Assembly: GCA_037044905.1 (NCBI GenBank)
Contig: JBAOKB010000178.1
Location: 17,362-81,361, forward strand
Length of the DNA stretch: 64,000 nucleotides
From: Hortaea werneckii
Taxonomy: Eukaryota; Ascomycota; Dothideomycetes; Mycosphaerellales; Teratosphaeriaceae
Direction: 5' to 3'
Positions 32,035-40,526 of this stretch are shown piece after piece. Positions within the stretch are counted from its first letter, which is position 1; each line of letters starts with the position of its first letter. The notes beneath the pieces were generated by a model. It did not search any database and had not been told where the DNA came from. It worked only from the letters and a program-made list of their open reading frames with translations. Both the position numbers and the translations under genes were made by a program.

Positions 32035-34441
32035 ACTCTCCCTTTAGCTTATAAATAGTCTATAACCTCGATTATATTAAGCTTTAGTAGTATTATAGTT
32101 AAATTACTATTCTATAAGTTTAGTAACTCCTTTAAGCTATAGAATACCTTCTTATATTTTAATATAAAGCTCTTTTTACTAATACTATCTAAAGGTTATA
32201 GATAAATTAGCTATAGTAGTATAATATTTAAGAATATATTTACTATATCTATCTAGATAGTATCTATATTATATTTAGTAATAAGAGCTATTATTAGTCT
32301 AAATAGTTTAGCTAATAGAGTAGCTAAGTAGGTATTATAAATAGTAGATTATAGGTTACCTCTTATATAAAAATAAGCCTCAAACCTTAGTAGTACTCCT
32401 TTATTATTACTCTTATACCTAAGTACCTACATTAATAGTAGTAAATTACCTTCTATATCTTTAATTAGTACCTATTTAAGAGTATCTATAGTAACCTATT
32501 TATTAAATTCTTTGTTTATTACTACTATCTATTTCTCTATATATAAAGAGGTAAGAACCTACTTTTACCTTAAAGGTTCTAGAGGCATATCCTTAACGTA
32601 TTTCTTAGATACTACTATCTTTATAAAATAAATAGAGCGTGTAATTATCCCTTATAGCGTATATATACTTATATTAGTTTCTACTAGAGCCTCTATTAAT
32701 CTTTAGACTTTACTAATAAATAGATTATAAGTAGTTAGAGAGGCGGGCTTTTTAATAACTATATATTATTAATATTAATAATTTTCTAGCGGAAAAATTA
32801 GATTATAAATAGGTTCCCTTACTATCTCCTATTCTCTAGTAATTATTAGGGCCTCTCGGTTATATAGAATCTCTTCTATATTAGAATTTTAAGGATCTTA
32901 TAGCTATACTACCTTATCTATAGATTCCTACTAACTCTCTTATTAACCCTCTATAAGTATATTAAACTATCTAAAGCCTAGTAGTTCCGGTAGTTTATAC
33001 TAGATATCGACGGCCTAAAGAAGCTCTAGACTAAACATATATCTAAAGTTAAGATTAGAGGTATAGTTATACGTTAAATTTTTATTAAAAATAATATCTC
33101 TAATACGAAGAACCTTATTTATTAATAGGATCTAGATTCTATAGATGTTAGTACTATTATACCTAACAAGATATCTAATATAGACCCTTAACTTAAGCTT
33201 ACTATACTTTACTAGTTTATAGTAATTAGTCTTTAAAGTATAAACTCGAAATCCTATCTTAATTAGATAAGAAAGTATAGGTTTCTATTATATAGCTATT
33301 TTAAATAGGGTTTTATAGTCTAAAGACTTTATTAGATAGCGATTTAGGAGATAAGCTACTATACTAACTAGCTCTAGCTATAGATTCTAAGGGATATTAC
33401 CTTAAATAGCTAGACATCTTACTATTATTACTATTAAGGCTCTAGCAATCTTAGCTAGATCTTATACTAAAGTATCTAAAGTAGAAGGTCTCTATATAAT
33501 AGACTCTCCTCTTAGTAATAATCGAAAGATAATACTATATACTATATTATTATTATTAGATATATCTATAATCTAGCGGTTAAAGCTCTTTATAAATATA
33601 ATAAGCTCTTAGATAGCCCTAACTATATTTTCTTAAGTCTTATTTAGTATAGTTTATATAAAGTAAATATATATAGCGGTATTATAAGCGTAAAATAGAT
33701 ACTAGTTACTATTATAGGCTTAGTTAAACTCTATAAGGTCTATTAATATCTATCTAAAGATTGTAGGTATAATAATATTATAACGCTTTCGACGTAAGAT
33801 AATATATTTTGCTTTAGATTATATATATACCTTACACTTAGCTATATTTAGGAGCTCTAACTAGAATATATTTACCCTCTTAATAACTTAATTAAGATAC
33901 TAAATCCTATTACCCCCGATATAGCTAAGTATCTAATACTAGCGCTTAAATATTGCTTTTCTAGTTAGCTTTGCCTTCCTTAAGTTTACTATAAAGGCTT
34001 TTTTATAGTACTCTAGCTATTAGGCTATAGTATTTATAGGATATAGCTAGCTATTCTAATCTACTAGCTATTCTATAATATAGATGTTTAGGCTCTCTAC
34101 TAGAGCCTAAATATTTAAAAAGGGAAGCTTATCGTAACGCTTAATTTTAGTAACTCTAATATTATTATTATTATACTAGTAGTTATCCCTCTTATCTAAG
34201 AAGAGGCTAATTTTATAGGTTAAGGATAAGGCAACTAGATTTATATAGAAGCTTAGTACGTATAGTACGTTTTATAGTATAAGAGCAATAGTCTTTCTAG
34301 AAGGACTTTTAAAATTTAGCTATATAGTTCTAAGAGCTATAGCTTTAAATATACTATTATTAGCAATAATTTTAATTTCTAATAGTATAAACTTAACCTT
34401 AAAGCTATTACGGGTTAGGTTATTAATAATATAGGTATTAG

Positions 34442-34843
34442 TGTTGCGACCCTACGAAGTAGTGTTACGGGTTTAGAGCTCTTTAGAACAGATGTGTTAA
34501 GACAACTAGGTTGTGGGATAACTAATTGTAACAAGGCTGTTAGGTCTCTACCTAATAGTTGGATTGCAACATAAGTTAAACACACGAACTCCTAATAAGA
34601 AACGTGCCTAGTTATATATATAAGAGATTCGTGTCTTCATGCATCTAATCGCCTAGTCGCTTAGCGATTAGTCGCTTAGTAATCGCTCGGTCGCTCGTCG
34701 ACTAGTCGACTACTTGCATATATGCAGTTAGTCGCCTGCCAAGGCAGCGCTTACTTGCATACTAGTCACGTGACCCTTGTCTCCTCTGGCCCCTACTAGC
34801 TAATCGCTTCGGGTCTAACCGTCTCGTAACCGTGCTCGTAACA
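34442..34843. mobile_element. Nested solo LTR, 402 bp
   Basis: A sharply GC-richer island inside the RIP-degraded element. It begins TGTTGCGACC and ends GCTCGTAACA (TG...CA ends) and is flanked by ATTAG at 34437-34441 and 34844-34848. There is no internal coding region, so it is a solo LTR left by recombination. It contains many CpG and CpA sites and shows no RIP. A low-complexity stretch built from gtcgcttag/tagtcg words occupies about 34650-34715. Confidence 0.9.
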
Positions 34844-36238
34844 ATTAGATCCTCTATCTAGCATCTATATTTCCTTAGTATTAACGGTTACTTTATAGCT
34901 TATAACTATTTTAGGTACAATTCTAATAGTGTTTACCTACTTAATAGGCTTAGAGTTATAGGAATCTTAGGGCTTAGTAGTATTATTACTTTACTAATAT
35001 GTCTTCTTATAGTAGTCCGTTAGTATTTAAATTACTACTAGGTCTCTATATTTAGCGTTTCTTCTTATAAGGTAGACCTTATACTTTAGCTAATTCTTAT
35101 AGTACTTGTATTTCTAATACTAAGCTATAGTTATATTTATAATACTTAGATAGCTTTAGTAGTTAGCTATAGGGTAGTTACGGATACTACTATAAATATT
35201 AGACCTAGTAGTACCTATAAGCTAGGTATAAATAGACCCTTTCTTCTACTTTAAAGTAGGATTTAAGGGATTTAGCTAGTCTAATTCTATCTAGCTAGTA
35301 AAGAGTATATTAATTTATAGCTTCTTCGAGAGTCCTCTAGGTTTTTTATAGTAAAATTACTATAGGTCTATAATTACCTTATTAAGCCTAGTAGTATATA
35401 CTATAATTAAATATCCTTATATAACGTCGATTTTGTCTTCTACTATATAGTAGAACTAGTACTAGATATTACTAAGTACTAAATAGTTTATAGCTATTAT
35501 TCGAGAATATAGATATATTTAGCAATTAAGGTACTACTTAAAGTCTTTAGACTTTAGACCCTTTATAAGCTTTTTAAGCATATTATTTAGTTTTAAGATT
35601 ATAATCTCTCTACTAAGGCTTAATAGTTACTAGATAATTTTAATTATGCCTAAAAGACTATTAGAAGCTTTAATAATTTGCTATTAGTATATTAGAGGTA
35701 TAATTCTACTAATATAGTCTATAAAAGCTCTACAATTATAGTTAAACTCTTTATACTCTTATAATTAGAGCTTATATTAATTAATTATAACTATATATAT
35801 AAGCTTTTATCTTTTATATTATTTCTAATTACTATTACTTATATTTAGGGCTAGAGGTACTAGTTCTAGTTATAAGGTTAGTAGTATTAGCTCTCTTACT
35901 AACGAGTTTTATAAATCGATATCTATACTCTTTCTATTTTAAGGAGTAAGTATTAATAGTTCTTTAAAGTTACTATTAATATACTACTAGATATTAAGGC
36001 TCTTAGCCTTAATCTAGATCTAAATAGCTTAATTATAATATCTTATATAATTAATTAAGAACACTTCCTTTAACTACTAGAAGGCTACTTAAGTAGGTAG
36101 TTAATAATAGGTTAATACTATATTTATAAGATTTTAACTAGGATTTTAATACTTTCTAGCTATATTACTCGATTTTACCTAAACTATTAATTTAATAATA
36201 GTAGTAGTAGTTTATTAATACAAATCCAAGCTTATAAC

Positions 36239-36404
36239 TAATAGTCCTTATAGATACGAGGTAGATAGAATAGGAAAAGTATATTATTTTCTACTATGTA
36301 CAGTAGCTTAGTTAATATATAGCTGTAAACAACCCCTTACTTAATATCCTCGGCTATTAGCCCCAAAAACCTCGGTAGTATCCACCTAAAACTAATGATC
36401 CACA
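36239..36404 (-). repeat. Proximal (5') LTR, lightly mutated
   Basis: 166-bp partner of 29640-29805. The outer third (about 36345-36404) keeps intact CpG and CpA sites such as cctcggc and ccaca, while the inner part is RIP-mutated. It is followed directly by GTTTC. Confidence 0.92.
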
Positions 36405-36409
36405 GTTTC

Positions 36410-37796
36410 CGAGCCGTGCCAATACATCGTCTTATTCGCTCTGTCGACACTTGATCTCCACTTCCACTGGCGCACGCGGCATTTCGCGTCGACTTACGAA
36501 GAGCTTACTGCCATACTTGCCATACCCTATTCCGACGACATCTGCTACCGCGAAGACAATGAAAGCCTCTGTTATGCGCCCATTACGGTGAGCCTACAAG
36601 CATCTACTGACCCTTCCTGTCATCTCTAGCGACTTCGGTCTTGTCCGCTCATTGAACCTTTCGCGCCGACTTGACCGCTCGTGGCTTCGGCTCAATGATG
36701 ACGTCCAAGGCGAAGTATGGACGATGCCCCGGGGAGAATACATGAAAGGCGGCGAAGCACAAGGTCGATGCAAGCTTGGAGCCAAGGAGAGAGCTAGGCA
36801 CTAGACGCCAGAGGGAGGTCTGGTCTTTGTGCGTAAGGAGAGGATTGATGGCGTTGGCATATGGAGTCTGTCAGCTTAGCAATGCAGCGCATGTTTGGTT
36901 TCGATTGCTACTTGTATGCTTTCTGTCTGAGTCCCCGAAATCCGAATGTTCTCCGCGCGCATCCGCTTGATTGTTTGATGGGGACGAGGAGTCGCTGGAA
37001 TTGGCATGCTTCCCGCTCGTAAAGCCGAATCTTCAGTGTACGATGGCGGAGTACATTGCCATGAGAAATATCCACGTGACGAAGCACATGACCGTGGATC
37101 TGACAAGATGTCTAGACCATGCCTGCAAGATCTTCATTGCGTCTCCGGAGAGAAAGAAAATACATCGCGGACACGGAGGCTCCTCCATGGTCCTGTCGCC
37201 CTTTCACCGTACCAGGGATCATTGACACCAATGCTAAAGCTGCCAAAGATTGCCAGCAAGTGGCAACTTCGACTCATCCTACAATACAGGCACTAGGGAA
37301 CTGGATGATGACATTGTCATGTGGCAGAGCTGCTGCCTTCCATGAGATTCAGGGTCCAGGGATGACGCTCGCCATTGCCTCGAGCTTTCGTCGAGCTTGC
37401 GTGGGCTTGCGCTTTGCACCTTCCTCCTCTTACGTTCGTCCGTGCGTAGCGGCAGCAGATAGGTGTTCAGAACTTCCGCTTTCCTTTCTTTCCTCTTCTC
37501 TCTTCAGCCACCGATTCACGATGATGGTTCTGTTTTCGGCCAGTCATGATGATTCTCTCTTCAGCCACACCCAAGAACAGTAAGTTGCCCCCTACCCCTA
37601 CGTGACCAGGAAACGGACCTTGCAGACGCGAGAGCAAGCAATTGCTTGAGCTACCATTGATGAACGCCGCTCCATCGCATGTGGATGGATGGCTTACTCA
37701 AGGCGCTCTCGCGAAGCTTCGCTCTGCTCTGCGACCGAATCCTCTCCCATGAGCCCTCACTCGCTTTACAGAACCTTCGCTAACTTATTTCTAGAA
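36410..37796. other. Spacer right of the retroelement
   Basis: 1.4 kb of normal base composition. Several open frames of 60-150 codons exist without recognisable motifs. Part of it may be 5' UTR or promoter of the zinc-knuckle gene at 37797: a ttatttctag just before that ATG looks like the acceptor of a 5' UTR intron. Confidence 0.45.
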
Positions 37797-39128
37797 ATGG
37801 CAACCATCAACAGTAAGTTCCATGTCCCCCACTACGCGTCTCCAGCAACCGCGGTCGCGATCATGCGTGCGTCCAGCAACCGCTCGCTCTGGCTCGCTCG
37901 ATCAACTATCGCCCCTCATGGCTCGCACCAGCTCTCGACGTTCACGCTCTGGTCGACGGCCTCATGGAGCATGTGATTTCACGTGTCAGCGCAGCGGCTA
38001 ACAAGTATATAGATTTCATCATCAAGGGCGGTGGCTCCGTCTTCCCTTCGGGGTACGGCGGCGGCGGCGGAGGTGGCGTAAGTACATTCCCTCCCTCTTT
38101 TCTTTCTCACGACTCTGGCCTACGGAATGGACTCCCTCGACCCGAACTGGTGATGCGCTTCACGAAATCTCTCGTCGCTCTGCACAGCTCCGGACGACAC
38201 AATGCTGTGTACATCGACCGACATTCACTTCCTTCGCCGCCTTGTCTCGCCTGCTCTGCATGGCACTCTGTCGCTCTGTCGGCTGCCATGCTTTGCCGCC
38301 TTATCTCCCCTGCTCTGCACGGCACTCCGTCGCTCTGTCGGGTACTACAGCAGCTCTGGGCACCCTGGATGCATCGCTGGCCTCGTTCGACATCACATTC
38401 CTGAGGCCATGCTCAGCCGAGTTCTTGTCGGCTCTTTTCTTGGACCCAGCACCATTCACATGTCGAGACGCACATGCTAACACGTGATTTCACAGGACCC
38501 GCCGAAGAAGAAGCAGAAGACGCAGAAGCGGCCCAAGGGGCCGCGATGCAACCGCTGCAAGGTAATTGCATGTGACTGTCTCGTGCTATTTCATGGAGGC
38601 TAACATTACATATAGGCCTTCGGGCACATTGCGCGCTTCTGCCCGGTAAGCATATCTTCTCGTTCAAGTCCTTTCTGCCCAACTTTGCATCCCACATTCT
38701 GCCCGACCTTGGACCCACGGAAGCTCCTCATGTGTCCGCCGTCCGGTCGTCGAATTTGTAGTCTTCGCATCATCGACTTTGCTGCGCCGTCATACACACT
38801 TCATCGGCTTCCCGCATACACACCTCATCGGCTTTCCGCATTCATTCGGCTTCCGCATACACACTTCGTCGGCTTTCTCTGCTTTTGACAAAGCGCTTCG
38901 CTAATACAGAGTCAGGCTGCACTTCGCCCCCCACCCACGCCACAAGAAGTTGCGTTCCCCCCGCCAATGGGAGTTGCACCCGTCCGCCACCAGGAGTTGC
39001 GCCCAAGGTAATCATGCTGTACTTGTCCCATGTGTTGTAATGGTACCTAGGTATTAATGCATGTGTATAGGCGCTTCATCTTCGCCGGAAAGCAGCTGGA
39101 GGACAGAGAGCTTTTTGTATTGTTTTGA
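37797..39128 (+). CDS. Small CCHC zinc-knuckle protein ending in a ubiquitin-like fragment, six exons
   Basis: A 137-aa protein assembled from exons 37797-37812, 37932-38077, 38496-38561, 38616-38645, 38910-39007 and 39071-39128. All five introns are GT-AG and every junction keeps frame without stops, which is unlikely by chance. Order: MATINT plus a helical stretch with HALVDGLMEHVISRV; an IDFIIKGGG segment; a Gly run; a basic nuclear-signal-like patch KKKQKTQKRPKG; a zinc knuckle C-x2-C-x4-H-x4-C split by an intron; a Pro-rich linker; and RFIFAGKQLED, which equals ubiquitin residues 42-52 but for one residue, then a frame end. The knuckle suggests RNA or single-stranded DNA binding. The ubiquitin piece is too short to fold. 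Introns 2 and 4 contain tandem repeats. It could be a young chimeric gene or a decaying one. Confidence 0.55.
38236..38341. repeat. Tandem duplication, period 59 bp, in intron 2 of the zinc-knuckle gene
   Basis: A 47-base block starting gccgcctt at 38236 recurs at 38295 with few changes (both contain ctgctctgca and gtcgctctgtcgg). It accounts for part of the long 418-nt intron. Confidence 0.8.
38791..38878. repeat. About 24-bp tandem repeat, four units, in intron 4 of the zinc-knuckle gene
   Basis: Units of the type catacacacttcatcggctt start at 38791, 38815, 38839 (shortened) and 38856. The array lies in the 264-nt intron 38646-38909. Confidence 0.8.
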
Positions 39129-39150
39129 ATGATAAAATTTCTTGATTTCA

Positions 39151-39228
39151 GTTAGCTTTTTTACTCTCTACGCTACTGTATTACACTTTCCAATAGCAAT
39201 ACATTTTCCATAGCAATGAGACGCATTC
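39151..39228 (+). repeat. 78-bp dispersed repeat, copy 1
   Basis: Starts gttagctttt, contains tacgctact, agcaata and agcaatgagacgc. The same order of words at the same spacing occurs at 40012 and 43695. It follows the ubiquitin-like exon of the zinc-knuckle gene by about 20 bases. Confidence 0.8.
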
Positions 39229-39929
39229 GGTTTCCGCGACTCTTGGACGTGTGTCCAGGGTTGGACTCTGAAGCTACACAATGGGAAAGATAGGCCTACT
39301 TCGCAGGTAGCTACCATTGAGCTGGACAAGATTAGCAGATACGATGTACAAATCCAATGGCGATGGTTTAAACATAGCATGAACCCTGTTCATCTCGAAC
39401 TTGTGATTTAGGCACGGTGCCCAGTTGTGCATCTATGAAGATGAGCAGAGTCTACAAGGTTGCATAACGTCCCAGTCTATTGCAGCGTTGGCACAATTAG
39501 GATGAATGGAAGCGCTCTGGAAATTTGTGTTTTCTCAACGAGCTCTCGCTGCTCTTCGTTCGACAGCTTTTACGTTGTGCATTCGCATTTTGCGAGTTCG
39601 AAATGGTAGTTCATCACGATAATGGATGCAGCACAGGTCTACTGGAGTCGTAGTTGCGACTTACCAAACCCCGGGTTGGCACACAAGAACGCGGCGCTGG
39701 CCTGCATACACCCCAGACTTAAGGTTGGCTAGGGTCACTAACCTTGTCTCTGAACGCTGCAAAGCGGCCAAGTCACCTTCTCGCGAACGTACGAAGTGGT
39801 TTGGAATGAAAAGTATGCAGCATTTTTAACAATGTCTTTCTATCGCTCAAAGTTATATCCTCGACATTCTCCCAGGTCCCCGAATCCTTCACGCTCGCCC
39901 TCCTCATCATTGAAATTAGTTCATGGAAG

Positions 39930-39965
39930 TTAATATTCGCCGGCAAGCAACTTGAGGACGGGAGA
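39930..39965 (+). pseudogene. Ubiquitin-derived fragment
   Basis: The plus strand reads LIFAGKQLEDGR over these 36 bases, identical to ubiquitin residues 43-54. No start, no C-terminal LRLRGG and no splice context complete it. It is followed at 40012 by the same 78-bp repeat that follows the ubiquitin piece of the zinc-knuckle gene, so the two stretches are duplicates of one segment. Confidence 0.7.
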
Positions 39966-40011
39966 CCAGGGAGCTTTTGTGTTTTTCAGAAGGAGATGGA
40001 TATTGATCTCC

Positions 40012-40089
40012 GTCAGCTTTTTCGCTCTGTACGCTACTATATTGCACCTTCAGATAGCAATACTGTCCCATAACAATGAGACGCGTTCA
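40012..40089 (+). repeat. 78-bp dispersed repeat, copy 2
   Basis: Starts gtcagctttttcgctctg and ends in aacaatgagacgcgtt. It aligns with copies at 39151 and 43695. It lies downstream of the second ubiquitin fragment. Confidence 0.8.
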
Positions 40090-40526
40090 ACTCTTGCTCA
40101 ATCTTTTCTATTCCTTTCTTCGTGTGTTTGAAGTGAATGCTCGTCGTGCACGTGCTAGCGCGAAAGAAAGTTTGGTTTCGGTTACGGCGGGGAGACTCCG
40201 GCTACGTCGCCGTGTTTACAGGAGACCTATCGACACGAACAAGCATTACATTCTACTGCCTCACTCCCTCACCTTTCCGTATACTTTGGCGCTGGTTGCA
40301 ATTCTCATTCGCTCCGGCTGGCTTGAGGGGACCCGATCACTGTCGCTTCGGAAGGGAAACTATCAGCAAACACACAACCCCCCCGAAGTGACCAAACCCA
40401 ACACGGCAGCCCGAGATAGACATCCAAGCCTGCCTGCACCTCGATATTGGCGACACCGAGCGGGCTCTCACCACATAGACAGCGGCGCCTCAGGCGCATA
40501 TCCCACGTAGCCCCGCAACCGCCAAC

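Larger units (their letters stand above)
29640..36404 (-). mobile_element. Complete Ty1/copia LTR retrotransposon destroyed by RIP
   Basis: A 6765-bp AT-rich block bounded by two 166-bp direct repeats and a 5-bp target duplication GTTTC at 29635-29639 and 36405-36409. The interior has no open frame over 60 codons on either strand and is saturated with TA dinucleotides, as expected for RIP. The minus strand is the coding sense: the LTR then begins TGTGGATC, a purine tract AAAAGGG (29808-29814) precedes the distal LTR, and a relic of copia-type reverse transcriptase is readable at 31.8-32.05 kb. It carries a nested solo LTR. Without that insertion the element is about 6.36 kb. It lies about 430 bp upstream of the tRNA-like gene. 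Confidence 0.93.
39129..40526. other. Intergenic region with dispersed repeats
   Basis: 1.4 kb between the zinc-knuckle gene and kinesin. It holds two copies of a 78-bp repeat and a second ubiquitin fragment (listed separately). The last 300 bases are the kinesin promoter and 5' UTR. No other gene is supported. Confidence 0.55.

Noticed and set aside
29640..36404. Centromere or AT-rich isochore without specific origin
   Set aside because: LTRs, target duplications and an RT relic define it as one retroelement.
36410..37796. Possible gene fragments right of the retroelement
   Set aside because: Several short frames and splice-like sites exist, but no combination gave a coherent protein or recognisable motif.
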